Of a stretch of 64,000 nt of DNA, positions 8,708 to 16,777 are shown one piece after another. The notes below the pieces were generated by a model. The model saw only the letters and a program-made list of their open reading frames with translations. It did not search any database and was not told the DNA's origin. Numbering within the stretch: the stretch's first letter is position 1; each line of letters starts with the position of its first letter. The stretch is from Bacillota bacterium (GTDB lineage: Bacteria; Bacillota; Bacilli; Alicyclobacillales; SLC66). The stretch lies in the NCBI GenBank assembly GCA_021846285.1, contig JAJZCB010000001.1:53460-117459 (forward strand). The letters are read 5' to 3'. The position numbers and the translations under genes are program-made.

Positions 8708-9478
8708 ATGAATTTGCAATCGGTAGCGGATAAGTTGTATACCAGTCAGACAAAGGTGCAAGAACTTGAAAAAGTGACCGCGCTCTATCCTGGATTGACG
8801 GTAGATGACGCCTATACGATCCAGAAGCTGTGTGTGGACCGTTATCTCGAGAATGGCGACGCACTCGTGGGTTGGAAGATGGGATTGACGAGTAAGGCCA
8901 AGCAGGTCTCGGTGGGAGTCGATGATCCGATTTATGGCAGACTGCTTAGCTCCATGGATCTTCCATCGGCAGAGTTCTCCACGAAAGGCTTAATTCATCC
9001 GCGAATTGAGCCGGAAATCGCGTTTATCTTCGGGCGAGAGTTAAAAGGATCCCATGTGACTTTGCGTGATGTGTGGTTGGCAACCGAATTCATTGTTCCC
9101 GCAGCGGAAGTGATCGACAGCCGATTTAGGAATTTTTCGTTCACACTGGTTGATGTGATTGCGGACAACGCATCTGCCGCTCGATTTATTACTGGGGATC
9201 AGGTCTACTCTCCGGGACATGTGTCGTTAGCGGAAATGGGGGTATCCCTGAGAAAAAACGGCGAAGTTGTCCAGACTGGCGCTGGAGCCGCGGTTCTGAG
9301 GCATCCTGTTCGTTCGATCGTCGAGTTGGTGCGAATGATTTCGGGGATCGGGGAATCGATCAAACCGGGTATGGTGGTTCTTACCGGTGGAATAACGGAA
9401 GCTGTTTCCGTGGTGCGCGGAGATTGGATCGACATCGACTATACGGGGCTTGGCAGTTTGGCTTTACAAGTGCGATAG
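8708..9478 (+). CDS. dmpH: 4-oxalocrotonate decarboxylase (2-oxo-3-hexenedioate decarboxylase)
   Basis: The 256-aa enzyme removes CO2 from 2-oxo-3-hexenedioate to give 2-hydroxypentadienoate for DmpE. It shares the fold of DmpE but carries the decarboxylase signatures GWKMGLTSKAK, IHPRIEPEIAF, ARFITG and TGGITEAV. I prefer ATG 8708, with GGAGG 8 nt upstream. An in-frame ATG at 8693 and a TTG at 8624 overlapping dmpG are possible but poorly served. It forms the oxalocrotonate branch with dmpC and dmpI. Confidence 0.88.
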   Translation: MNLQSVADKLYTSQTKVQELEKVTALYPGLTVDDAYTIQKLCVDRYLENGDALVGWKMGLTSKAKQVSVGVDDPIYGRLLSSMDLPSAEFSTKGLIHPRIEPEIAFIFGRELKGSHVTLRDVWLATEFIVPAAEVIDSRFRNFSFTLVDVIADNASAARFITGDQVYSPGHVSLAEMGVSLRKNGEVVQTGAGAAVLRHPVRSIVELVRMISGIGESIKPGMVVLTGGITEAVSVVRGDWIDIDYTGLGSLALQVR

Positions 9479-9542
9479 CGCAAGTTTTGGAGATACGGTC
9501 CTCTGGACGTGAATGATGGACGAAAGGAGTTGAGCAAGATCT

Positions 9543-9737
9543 ATGCCACTGATTCAAATCATGCTCCTGGAGGGTCGGGACGGTCAAAAAAAGCAGCGGC
9601 TGATCGAAGAAGTAACGATAGCCGTGAGCAGGACATTAGAGGTTGATCCTACTTCGATTCGCGTCATTTTGCAGGAGATTCCACCTGCGCATTGGGCAGT
9701 GGGCGGCGTACCCATTAATAAGAGGAAAACCGTCTGA
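9543..9737 (+). CDS. dmpI: 4-oxalocrotonate tautomerase
   Basis: The 64-aa product is the usual size for this homohexameric enzyme. It begins Met-Pro-Leu-Ile, so removal of Met would expose the catalytic Pro1 base; Arg and the hydrophobic C-terminal HWAVGGVPI match the family. It interconverts the enol and keto forms of oxalocrotonate between DmpC and DmpH. ATG follows GAAAGGAG. It is the last gene of the first transcription unit; the second promoter module starts 54 nt after its stop. Confidence 0.93.
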   Translation: MPLIQIMLLEGRDGQKKQRLIEEVTIAVSRTLEVDPTSIRVILQEIPPAHWAVGGVPINKRKTV

Positions 9738-9790
9738 CATCCTTGGCGCAACCAATCCTGCCGCAAATCCATTAGGGAAAATAACAAAAG

Positions 9791-9862
9791 ATTCATATGA
9801 ATCGACAGTATCCGGTCCAGATGGGCCATGGTACAATATCGGCAAAATATAAAGCGCTTTCA
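9791..9862 (+). promoter_or_regulatory. Phenol-cluster promoter module, copy 2
   Basis: ATTCATATGAAT (9791-9802) is here a perfect palindrome. TATCCG (9809-9814) and TACAAT (9832-9837) are 17 nt apart, and the cre-like ATAAAGCGCTTTCA lies at 9849-9862. Similarity to copy 3 extends about 45 nt further upstream (CCAATCCTGCCGCAAATC...), so the duplication included flanking DNA. Confidence 0.75.
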
Positions 9863-9979
9863 TTCCGGGGGTTGGATGATGATGACCCTTGCTCAACCCG
9901 GCCCACGAGAGTCCGACGGGATTAACGCAAGTAAAATCGAATATGCCGGTAGGGCCATCCGTGAAATTGGGGGCGACCA

Positions 9980-10387
9980 ATGGTGTTGCAGCACACAGGG
10001 GTGTTGTTTGAAAAATGGAAGTCTGCACTGTATAACTGGTTTCGATTTCCCGAATCTGCACTCGGGGAGACAAAGCGTATCGGCAGTCGAGTTTGTCTCA
10101 TAGATGACCTATCAGAAGGTGAAAAGGCGTTCGTGATTGTAGAGGGACGACCAGTGTTGCTGAAACGAATCGGTCTTGAAGTGAAGGTATTTCAAGGATG
10201 GTGCCCACATCAAGGGTATTCGCTTGGGAACGCAGAGGTAAACGGTTGTGTACTGAAATGCAGAGCTCACTTATGGGAATATGATATGCGAACCGGCAAG
10301 GGAATTTCCCCGCGAAATTCTAGATTGCGCACGTTTCCCGTTACGGTGGATGCAGTCGGGCAAGTATTCGTGGACGTGGGCGATTGA
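9980..10387 (+). CDS. Rieske-type [2Fe-2S] ferredoxin
   Basis: The 135-aa product has a complete Rieske cluster site: CPH at about residues 74-76 and CRAH about 16 residues later, each supplying one Cys and one His. It resembles the TmoC/BphF-type soluble ferredoxins that feed toluene or biphenyl oxygenases. Dmp-type phenol hydroxylases normally take electrons directly from DmpP and have no Rieske protein. The start is uncertain: ATG 9980 has GGGGG 6 nt upstream, but the first ~30 residues do not look like the family. An overlapping frame from about 9876 has a better ribosome site and could be a short leader or a frameshifted beginning. Confidence 0.75.
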   Translation: MVLQHTGVLFEKWKSALYNWFRFPESALGETKRIGSRVCLIDDLSEGEKAFVIVEGRPVLLKRIGLEVKVFQGWCPHQGYSLGNAEVNGCVLKCRAHLWEYDMRTGKGISPRNSRLRTFPVTVDAVGQVFVDVGD

Positions 10388-10502
10388 ACGAGTAGCGGCG
10401 CAATTGGATACGGTCGAATGGCGCGACGGACACAAAGGGAACCCTGTTTGGGCCGCTATGGTGGGGCCCCCTTAACCGCTGCCAGAGAGGAAGTGAATAG
10501 AA

Positions 10503-11528
10503 ATGGGCATCAACGGTCTAGAAGCGGATTCATACACGATTCGTTTGGAACCCAGTGGCCGAGAGATTCGCTGCCGCTCAGGCCAAACTCTGCTCGACGC
10601 CGTGATCCGGAATGATATGAGCGTTCTCTATGGTTGCCGTCACGGGAACTGTTCGTCCTGCAAAGCGAGGGTCATTGACGGGGATTATGAACTGATGGCG
10701 AGAGTGTCCGAATTCGCCCTCATGTCGTTCGAACGGGAGGACGGGTATATTCTTATGTGTTGTACCCTGCCCGAGAGCGATATGATCGTAGAGGTTGAGG
10801 AAGAGGAACCTGGAATCGAGCTGTTTTCTATTCACGACTTTACGGCTACCATAACTGAAAACGAACGCGTGACACATGAAATCCATATCTTGCGCGCAAG
10901 GTTAAGTGAGCCTTTCGATATTCCCTATGCGGCGGGCCAGTATTTCGAATTCCACATCCCTGGTCTCGAGGAGACGAGTGCGTTTTCCATGGCTTCTGAC
11001 TATGAGCGCGGTGCGATCCTCGAGTTCCACGTCAAACGCATTCCGGGCAACCGTGGCTCAAACTACCTGGCTGATTTGAAGGCCGGCCATACGGTGACTG
11101 GATCAGGACCTTATGGACGGATGCAATTGCGGAACCGCAACAAAGACGTAGTCATGGTGGCTGAAGGGTCAGGGCTTGCACCGATCAAGGCTCTTCTCCA
11201 CAAATTATTCAAGGAAGACTTCTCGAAAAACGTTTGGTTGTTTTATGGGGCTCGATCTGTCCGGGATCTTTATTTGACAAACGAGTGGGTCAAACTGGCA
11301 AATGAACACTCCAACTTCCATATCATATCGGCGTTGTCCAATCGGGATGCGGCCGAGCCTTGGGATGGGGAGGAAGGGTTTATTGCGGATGTGGTGACGA
11401 GACACTTTGATGCGCTTCATGATACAGACGCTTATCTGAGCGGACCGCCCGTTATGATTCAAACAACTCTCCAGTCCCTGTATAAACTCGGAGTACGGAG
11501 TTCCAATATCTTTTATGATGAATTTTAG
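10503..11528 (+). CDS. Phenol hydroxylase reductase-like protein, copy 2, altered cofactor motifs
   Basis: The 341-aa paralogue of the protein at 3271 is clearly homologous along its whole length. The ferredoxin cysteines (45, 50, 53, 86) are kept. Three otherwise conserved reductase signatures are changed: the FAD motif RAYS is SAFS (about 159-162), GGSG is EGSG (about 221-224) and CGPP is SGPP (about 313-316). The Arg/Tyr, Gly and Cys in these motifs contact FAD and NADH or assist hydride transfer in the FNR family. The protein may therefore work mainly as a ferredoxin, bind cofactors weakly, or be drifting. ATG after GAGGAAGTG. It follows the Rieske gene in the second transcription unit. 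Confidence 0.88.
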   Translation: MGINGLEADSYTIRLEPSGREIRCRSGQTLLDAVIRNDMSVLYGCRHGNCSSCKARVIDGDYELMARVSEFALMSFEREDGYILMCCTLPESDMIVEVEEEEPGIELFSIHDFTATITENERVTHEIHILRARLSEPFDIPYAAGQYFEFHIPGLEETSAFSMASDYERGAILEFHVKRIPGNRGSNYLADLKAGHTVTGSGPYGRMQLRNRNKDVVMVAEGSGLAPIKALLHKLFKEDFSKNVWLFYGARSVRDLYLTNEWVKLANEHSNFHIISALSNRDAAEPWDGEEGFIADVVTRHFDALHDTDAYLSGPPVMIQTTLQSLYKLGVRSSNIFYDEF

Positions 11529-11533
11529 GTGTA

Positions 11534-11780
11534 GAGGAATACATTGAGCGGACTAAGTCTCCGAGTTTTCGTCGATTCGCATGGTTGTTGGCGGCGGTCG
11601 GCCTCGGTATCATGGCGATGTTCGCAGACACGGCTGCTTGAGGCGAAGACGCTGCCGATGGTGCGGCGTATGAAGGGGCTCTATAAATATACCGTGTGGG
11701 TATTGTCGGGCATCGTGATGGCGTTTGGCGTGCACATTGCTCTTGTGACGCTGTGGACCAATCCAGCCACAAATCTATAG
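11534..11780 (+). pseudogene. Remnant of a small membrane protein in two frames
   Basis: One frame (11534-11641) encodes RRFAWLLAAVGLGIMAMF, and a second (from ATG 11658) encodes KYTVWVLSGIVMAFGVHIAL. Each is a convincing membrane helix, but neither frame alone has a good start and complete product. A single frameshift would join them into a roughly 80-aa two-helix protein. The last codons (TNPATNL) recur as a duplicated fragment upstream of promoter copy 2. Function unknown. Confidence 0.35.
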
Positions 11781-11795
11781 GGAAAATAACCAAAC

Positions 11796-11867
11796 ATTCG
11801 TATGAATCCACAGTATCCGGTCTACGACCGCCTTGCTACAATACGGGCAGGACATAAAGCGCTTTCA
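11796..11867 (+). promoter_or_regulatory. Phenol-cluster promoter module, copy 3
   Basis: ATTCGTATGAAT (11796-11807), TATCCG (11814-11819), TACAAT (11837-11842, 17-nt spacing) and cre-like ATAAAGCGCTTTCA (11854-11867). It drives the dioxygenase and hydroxylase genes. Spacing between the four elements is the same as in copies 1 and 2, to within 1-2 nt. Confidence 0.75.
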
Positions 11868-11920
11868 TCTATCGTAAGAGGCGTCAGGTGAAGGCAATTA
11901 TGAAGGGGAGATGAATAAAG

Positions 11921-12829
11921 GTGGGCATCATGCGGTTGGGCGTCGTGGAGACGCGCGTCATGGATCTGGACGAATCGCTCAAATATTACACAGAAGTCGT
12001 GGGACTGCAGGTGACGGGCCGGGAAGGGAATCGGGCCTATCTAAAGGGCTGGGATGAAGAGGATCATCACAGCGTGGTTTTGGTGGAATCGGATCGACCA
12101 GGTTTGAACCATATGGCGTTCAAGGTGCGGTTTGAAGAGGACCTCAATCGCTTTGAGAAGGCAGTAGCGCAGTACGGAATTCCTGTGCGACGCGTGACAA
12201 AGGGAACCCGTCTTGCAGAAGGCGAAGCAATCGAGTTCACGTTGCCAACCGGTCATAGCATGCAACTGTACCAGGATATCGAGAAGGTCGGAAATGGATT
12301 GAAACTTAATCCAGACCCATGGCCGGATAACCTCAAAGGAATGGCGCCTCCTAACTTGGATCATCTGTTGCTCACAGGCGACGACATCAAGTCCGTAACG
12401 GAATTCATGACACGAGTCCTTGACTTTCACATTAGTGAACAGGTGGTGTCGGTCGATGGCGAGCAATTGATTGGAACGTTTTTGTTCCGAACGAACTCGC
12501 CGCATGATATTGCATTTATTAAGGGACCGGACGCAAAACTGCATCACTTTGCGTTTCACCTAGAAAATTGGCAGGATGTGTTGCGCGCCGCTGATTTGCT
12601 GACTAAAAATGACATCACTCTGGATATGGGTCCGACACGTCATGGAATCACGCGCGGAACAACGGTCTACTTCTTTGATCCTTCGGGAAATCGCAACGAG
12701 GTATTCACAGGCGGTTACATGCCAGGGGCGGATTTCACGCCCATCACATGGACGGAGGATCAACTGGGCAAGGCGATATTTTACTTGGAGCGCCAGCTCA
12801 ATGATCGATTCACGACAGTCTTGACGTAA
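11921..12829 (+). CDS. dmpB: Catechol 2,3-dioxygenase (extradiol)
   Basis: The 302-aa enzyme opens catechol next to its hydroxyl groups to give 2-hydroxymuconate semialdehyde. It has two vicinal-oxygen-chelate repeats. The non-haem Fe(II) ligands are visible in the C-terminal repeat: His148 (NLDHLLLTG), the His pair 208-209 (LHHFAFHL) and Glu260 (RNEVFTGGY). Length and spacing match XylE/DmpB (about 307 aa). GTG 11921 and ATG 11930 are both usable; the longer form aligns better with XylE. It is the first gene after promoter copy 3 and is followed 20 nt later by its maintenance ferredoxin. Confidence 0.95.
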   Translation: MGIMRLGVVETRVMDLDESLKYYTEVVGLQVTGREGNRAYLKGWDEEDHHSVVLVESDRPGLNHMAFKVRFEEDLNRFEKAVAQYGIPVRRVTKGTRLAEGEAIEFTLPTGHSMQLYQDIEKVGNGLKLNPDPWPDNLKGMAPPNLDHLLLTGDDIKSVTEFMTRVLDFHISEQVVSVDGEQLIGTFLFRTNSPHDIAFIKGPDAKLHHFAFHLENWQDVLRAADLLTKNDITLDMGPTRHGITRGTTVYFFDPSGNRNEVFTGGYMPGADFTPITWTEDQLGKAIFYLERQLNDRFTTVLT

Positions 12830-12849
12830 TCACGCAAGGGGAATCCGAT

Positions 12850-13143
12850 ATGCCATATCAGGCCCAGGTCCGCGAGACAGGCAAGGTCATCGATCTACGC
12901 GACGGAGAGAGTTTACTCGATGCGGCGACACGGCAAGGCGTCACTGCCATCCATCGCGGCTGTAGAGGGGGTGGATGCGGAGTTTGCAAGGTGCGCGTCC
13001 TCTCTGGCGCCTATGCATTAGGAAAATGCTCTGTTGCGGTATTGCCGCCGGATGAACGGGGTGTCGGATTTGTCCTGTCGTGCAAGACATTTGCCAGCAC
13101 GGATCTAGTGGTTTCAACTGAGGCAGAAAGTCAAGATAGGTGA
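12850..13143 (+). CDS. dmpQ: Plant-type [2Fe-2S] ferredoxin that reactivates catechol 2,3-dioxygenase
   Basis: The 97-aa ferredoxin has Cys38, Cys43, Cys46 and Cys78 in the GCRGGGCGVC ... LSC pattern. In Pseudomonas, XylT/DmpQ reduces the inactivated iron of catechol 2,3-dioxygenase, and the position directly after the dioxygenase gene supports the same job. It lacks reductase domains, so it must draw on a separate reductase, perhaps one of the two DmpP-type proteins. Its size is normal for the family. An alternative role as a direct hydroxylase electron donor cannot be excluded. Confidence 0.85.
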   Translation: MPYQAQVRETGKVIDLRDGESLLDAATRQGVTAIHRGCRGGGCGVCKVRVLSGAYALGKCSVAVLPPDERGVGFVLSCKTFASTDLVVSTEAESQDR

Positions 13144-13158
13144 AGTGGAGGAGAGAAT

Positions 13159-14265
13159 GTGGACACTGCATCGCGCACGTTGCCAAAGATTCGGGAACAC
13201 CCATGGGACTGGGGCACGAAGAACGAATACGAAGAAGTGACACTTCGGGAACAACCGTATCTGCACGGTCACTACCGCAACAAATATTACAAGACGGAGT
13301 ATGACATCTACGATCCCCGTTATACGGCAGTGAGGTCCAGTGAATGGGATGCCTTTCGCGATCCGAAGAAATTCTGGTACACACCCTATGTGTACAACCG
13401 CAAAAAGCTATCGGATCAAGTCGAAGGCATTTTCAACCGTGGAATTTCGCTGGAAGTGTATTCGAGAACAGCGCCCGAGTGGGTAGGGTTGAGTGCTGCA
13501 CTGTATATCCCTATGCGGCACTACGAATATGCAGGCGCACTGCAGCTCCAGCATGTGGTGCGGTATGCCATGGGTTGTCCGATTGAGCAGGCAGCGACAT
13601 TCACGGCCTTTGACAAACAGGGTCGCGCCCAATGGATTAGTCTGTGGGGGATTGAGTTTCCGGGAACGAAAACCGATACGGCTTTGGAAGCGGGAAAACG
13701 ACTCTGGATGGACGATGAATCGTATCGGCTAATCAGGGAATACATGGAGCAACTTTTGATCACGGACGACTGGGCGGAGGTCCTGTTTGCCCTGCACATG
13801 GCCATTGAACCTCTGGTGAGCACGCTGCTCTATCGAGATTTAAATCAACTCGCGTTGAGCCACGGCGATATCGTTCTTCCTGAGCTTAACTTGGTGAGCG
13901 AGGAGCAAGTCGCGTGGCAAGATCAGTGGATTCAGAAGTTTTTTGAGTTCATTGTCCTAGACCCTTGCATGAATCGGTGGGACTACTTGAAAGTGTTGGG
14001 TTATGAAAATTGGCCGGGTGACTATCGCTGGGGTCATACGCTGACAGATCCTCGCGAGACACCGGAAGATCCCAGAACCAATGCGGCCATTGTTCAGGAA
14101 TGGGCCGATCATTGGCTGCCGAAAGCGATGGCTGCTGTGCTCCCGTTGCAGAACCTGTTTGACAGAGCGAACGTCGATTTTTCGGTTTCAGATTCCGTTA
14201 TCCGCACTTGGGAGCAAACGATCAAACCAACCATGGCCAAATTGGGTTTGACGGCACAGCGGTAA
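13159..14265 (+). CDS. dmpL: Phenol hydroxylase beta subunit
   Basis: The 368-aa product belongs to the ferritin-like beta subunits of bacterial multicomponent monooxygenases (DmpL/TmoE). It lacks the paired ExxH iron motifs, as expected for the non-catalytic partner in the (alpha-beta-gamma)2 hydroxylase. Segments such as PEWVGLSAALYIPMRHYEYA and the C-terminal WxxDYRWGHTL match the family. GTG 13159 closely follows GGAGGAGAG. The gene order L-M-N-O then matches Pseudomonas, but no dmpK precedes it. It is somewhat longer than the Pseudomonas protein (about 331 aa). Confidence 0.88.
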   Translation: MDTASRTLPKIREHPWDWGTKNEYEEVTLREQPYLHGHYRNKYYKTEYDIYDPRYTAVRSSEWDAFRDPKKFWYTPYVYNRKKLSDQVEGIFNRGISLEVYSRTAPEWVGLSAALYIPMRHYEYAGALQLQHVVRYAMGCPIEQAATFTAFDKQGRAQWISLWGIEFPGTKTDTALEAGKRLWMDDESYRLIREYMEQLLITDDWAEVLFALHMAIEPLVSTLLYRDLNQLALSHGDIVLPELNLVSEEQVAWQDQWIQKFFEFIVLDPCMNRWDYLKVLGYENWPGDYRWGHTLTDPRETPEDPRTNAAIVQEWADHWLPKAMAAVLPLQNLFDRANVDFSVSDSVIRTWEQTIKPTMAKLGLTAQR

Positions 14266-14314
14266 AGCACTGACCCAAGCATAGGTGGGGCGATTTGTAA
14301 AGGGGGCTTGAGGG

Positions 14315-14596
14315 ATGGAAGAGTATGTCGGTATGGATCTGGACAAAAACGCGGGGGATATGATCTCAGCGATCATCGAGGCGTTGCAGGAAAGCGATGA
14401 GCGGGTTGTCGCCGACGATCTCGGAGTATTTATCAAGGTAAGGGCGCCGGGACGTATGGAATTGCGGCGTGAAGCTGTCGAAGACAAACTGGGGCGCGTT
14501 TGGTCCATGGATGATCTGCAGGTGTGCATGGCGTCGTACTTCGGATATATCCAAGATTGGGATGAGGATCACGTGATCATTGCTTGGGGCGCGTAG
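14315..14596 (+). CDS. dmpM: Phenol hydroxylase regulatory (coupling) protein
   Basis: The 93-aa product matches the cofactorless effector proteins (DmpM/TmoD/MmoB) that bind the hydroxylase and tune oxygen activation. Helix-strand segments such as AIIEALQESD and the hydrophobic core around LQVCMASYFGYIQDWDED are typical, and there are no metal ligands. ATG follows AAAGGGGGCTTGAGGG. It lies between the beta and alpha subunit genes as in dmpKLMNOP. Confidence 0.88.
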   Translation: MEEYVGMDLDKNAGDMISAIIEALQESDERVVADDLGVFIKVRAPGRMELRREAVEDKLGRVWSMDDLQVCMASYFGYIQDWDEDHVIIAWGA

Positions 14597-14682
14597 AGTG
14601 GTCGAAACGCGATGGAACTGCCGAGAGCGGCAAGACTTAGGGTCATGCAATCAAACAATCAGGGAAAAGGGGGCGAACAGGA

Positions 14683-16191
14683 ATGAACACGAAGCAGAAA
14701 TATAAGGCGCTGACACGAGACTTGATGTGGGAACCCAAGAGTGTGGATATGCGACGGATGTTTCCGTTGGTAGCAGTGGAAGGAATTCATCTAAAGGATC
14801 CGAGTCGATGGGAAGATCCCTTTCGGATGACCTTTGATCAATACGTTCGCATTCAGTCAGAGAAAGATCATCTTCACCATGCCATACGGTCGGCCTATGA
14901 AGTGAATTATGGCCACGCTCGGGTGGTTGACGGTCGGTGGTTTGAAGGGGTCAAGGCGTTTGCGGTAGCCGTACAGCCGGCAGAGTATGCGGCCCATCGG
15001 TTGATGGCCTATATTGGGCGCAATATTCCGATTGAGGCTATTCGGTTTGCGACTTTCAATCAGGCTGTCGATGAGCTGCGCCACGCACAAATTGAAATCA
15101 AGCACTATGCGGATATGAGTAAATACTACGACGGGTTGCACGCCTATTCAAAAACCAATGAAAATCTGTGGTTCAACACGGTGCCCAAGTCGTTCTTTGA
15201 TGATGCGCTGACTGCAGGTCCCTTTGAAGCGCTGATCGCGATTTCCTTTTCTTTTGAATACGTGTTTACGAACATCTTATTCCTCCCATTTTCCTCGTCC
15301 GCAGCGGCCGTCGGGGACGAACATTTCGCTGCGATGGGGAAAAGCGTTCAATCGGATGAGTCCCGTCACATGGCGCTCGGGATGGCCGCATTGAAGATGT
15401 TATTGGAAGAAGACGACCGCAATGTACCCATCGTTCAGAAATGGATCGACAAGTGGTACTGGCGTGCGTATCGCATATTCTCTGTCATCTCCACTCTGGT
15501 GGATTACTATCCGCGCATCCGATCTATTTCGTGGAAAAGGGCTTTTGAAATGTATGTTGAGGAGCAGGTGATGGGCGGACTCTTTCGGGACTTGAAACGA
15601 TATGGAATTCGCCCTCCCCGCAATTTTGAAGACAGCGTAAAAGAGAAAGAGCATTACTCGCATGCCACTATGAGAATTCTGGAACATTACAAGCATGCGA
15701 ATTATTTTCGTGGATTTACACTGCAGACCGATGATTACGAGTGGCTTGGTAACGAGTATCCGAATACGTTCAAACGCTACTATGAGCCATTTTTCCGCAA
15801 AATGGATGATAATGTGATGGCGGTTGCGCCTCCGGGCTTGCCGGCCGTGTGTGCGGTCTGTCAGATTCCGTGCGAGTTCCCGGATCCCGATCATCCGGAG
15901 CGTCCGTGGACGCAGTATGCGGAGTACAACGACAAAACGCACATGTTTTGTTCACCAGGCTGTAAACAGATTTTTCTTGACGAACCGCAAAAATATCAGC
16001 AATGGTGGTGGCCTGCAGAATCGTACCTGAACGGGGAGTTTGGCGGGAGCTTGGAGGAGATGTTCAAGTACTTTGGTTTCGCTCCCGAAGAAGCCAACGA
16101 ATACTATACTTCCCGTGATTACCACAGATGGATTCGTTATCGCGAGGAACTGGGCTTGGACAAACGCTTCGATCCAAAGGTGGTTAGCTAA
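14683..16191 (+). CDS. dmpN: Phenol hydroxylase alpha (diiron oxygenase) subunit
   Basis: The 502-aa catalytic subunit inserts one oxygen atom into phenol to form catechol. Six iron ligands are visible with the classic spacing: Glu101, Glu131 and His134 (DELRHAQ), Glu192, Glu226 and His229 (DESRHMA), closely matching toluene 4-monooxygenase TmoA. A YHS-type segment near residues 390-430 (CAVC ... FCSPGCKQIF) follows, as in the family. ATG after AAAGGGGGCGAACAGG. The substrate is called phenol from the linked meta pathway; related enzymes also act on toluene or cresols, so substrate range is not settled by sequence. Confidence 0.92.
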   Translation: MNTKQKYKALTRDLMWEPKSVDMRRMFPLVAVEGIHLKDPSRWEDPFRMTFDQYVRIQSEKDHLHHAIRSAYEVNYGHARVVDGRWFEGVKAFAVAVQPAEYAAHRLMAYIGRNIPIEAIRFATFNQAVDELRHAQIEIKHYADMSKYYDGLHAYSKTNENLWFNTVPKSFFDDALTAGPFEALIAISFSFEYVFTNILFLPFSSSAAAVGDEHFAAMGKSVQSDESRHMALGMAALKMLLEEDDRNVPIVQKWIDKWYWRAYRIFSVISTLVDYYPRIRSISWKRAFEMYVEEQVMGGLFRDLKRYGIRPPRNFEDSVKEKEHYSHATMRILEHYKHANYFRGFTLQTDDYEWLGNEYPNTFKRYYEPFFRKMDDNVMAVAPPGLPAVCAVCQIPCEFPDPDHPERPWTQYAEYNDKTHMFCSPGCKQIFLDEPQKYQQWWWPAESYLNGEFGGSLEEMFKYFGFAPEEANEYYTSRDYHRWIRYREELGLDKRFDPKVVS

Positions 16192-16248
16192 GCAAAACTG
16201 CCAGTGGGTGCGGTTTGGCGGATGCACATAAGAAGGGGGTGGCAGAAC

Positions 16249-16494
16249 GTGGCGCTGGTATGGGTTCGGGTTCTTGCTGACGATCGTTTTATTACCCATC
16301 AAGGAGTTCCAATGACTCCGGCCATGACGGTGGCGGAGTTGATTACGACCAGCAAGTCGATGTATGGCTTAGAGCAAAAAGAGGGTGGACGGTTATATCG
16401 TGTGACGGAATCGGGCCGCACATTGTTGCCGTCATCTGGAACGTGTGAAGTTCTTCAGGTGCGTAACGGGGAGCCTCTGGATCTGGTGATCTAG
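16249..16494 (+). CDS. dmpO: Phenol hydroxylase gamma subunit (ubiquitin-like)
   Basis: The 81-aa product resembles the small beta-grasp gamma subunits; it is closer in length to TmoB (about 84 aa) than to DmpO (about 119 aa). The strands LVWVRVLADDRFI and VLQVRNGEPLDLVI frame the fold. GTG 16249 follows AGAAGGGGGTGG with 7-nt spacing, which decides this start over the upstream GTG at 16204. It is the last intact oxygenase gene before the hairpin at 16502. Confidence 0.8.
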   Translation: MALVWVRVLADDRFITHQGVPMTPAMTVAELITTSKSMYGLEQKEGGRLYRVTESGRTLLPSSGTCEVLQVRNGEPLDLVI

Positions 16495-16501
16495 TCGTGA
16501 G

Positions 16502-16526
16502 AAGGGTTGAGCAACGCTCAACCCTT
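16502..16526 (+). terminator. Strong hairpin after dmpO
   Basis: An 11-bp perfect stem (AAGGGTTGAGC / GCTCAACCCTT) with a 3-nt loop starts 8 nt after the dmpO stop. The trailing bases TCATCTG are not U-rich, so it may attenuate or protect mRNA ends rather than fully terminate. Confidence 0.6.
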
Positions 16527-16590
16527 TCATCTGCGCCGAGTTTTCCCACTGTCTCGAACCTTGAGTGGTGGGCTGGGAGGAGGGTGCTGG

Positions 16591-16746
16591 ATGGCGAGAG
16601 CGTGTTCTGTTATCGTTGGGGATGTGGTGACAAGTTACCTGGAGGCGGGGCCCGGGGCGTCTGTCGTTTTGTTGCACAGGGTTGAACCCGGTGTGACTGT
16701 CGAAGCAATAAGATCAGGTTGTTCCACTGGCTACCGTCGTGACTGA
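16591..16746 (+). pseudogene. dmpD: Remnant of a meta-cleavage alpha/beta-hydrolase (dmpD-like)
   Basis: A 51-aa frame with a good ribosome site (GGGAGGAGGG) reads VGDVVTSYLEAGPGASVVLL then HRVEPGVTVEA. This is the start of a 2-hydroxymuconate semialdehyde hydrolase-type alpha/beta-hydrolase (usual form VVLLHGxGPG), with the oxyanion HG changed to HR. The frame then stops; the catalytic Ser, Asp and His regions are absent. Position right after the hydroxylase genes supports loss of the hydrolytic branch, leaving only the dehydrogenase route. Short length limits certainty. Confidence 0.55.
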
Positions 16747-16777
16747 TCTCAGTATACGATAAGTTGAGGGAAAATGG

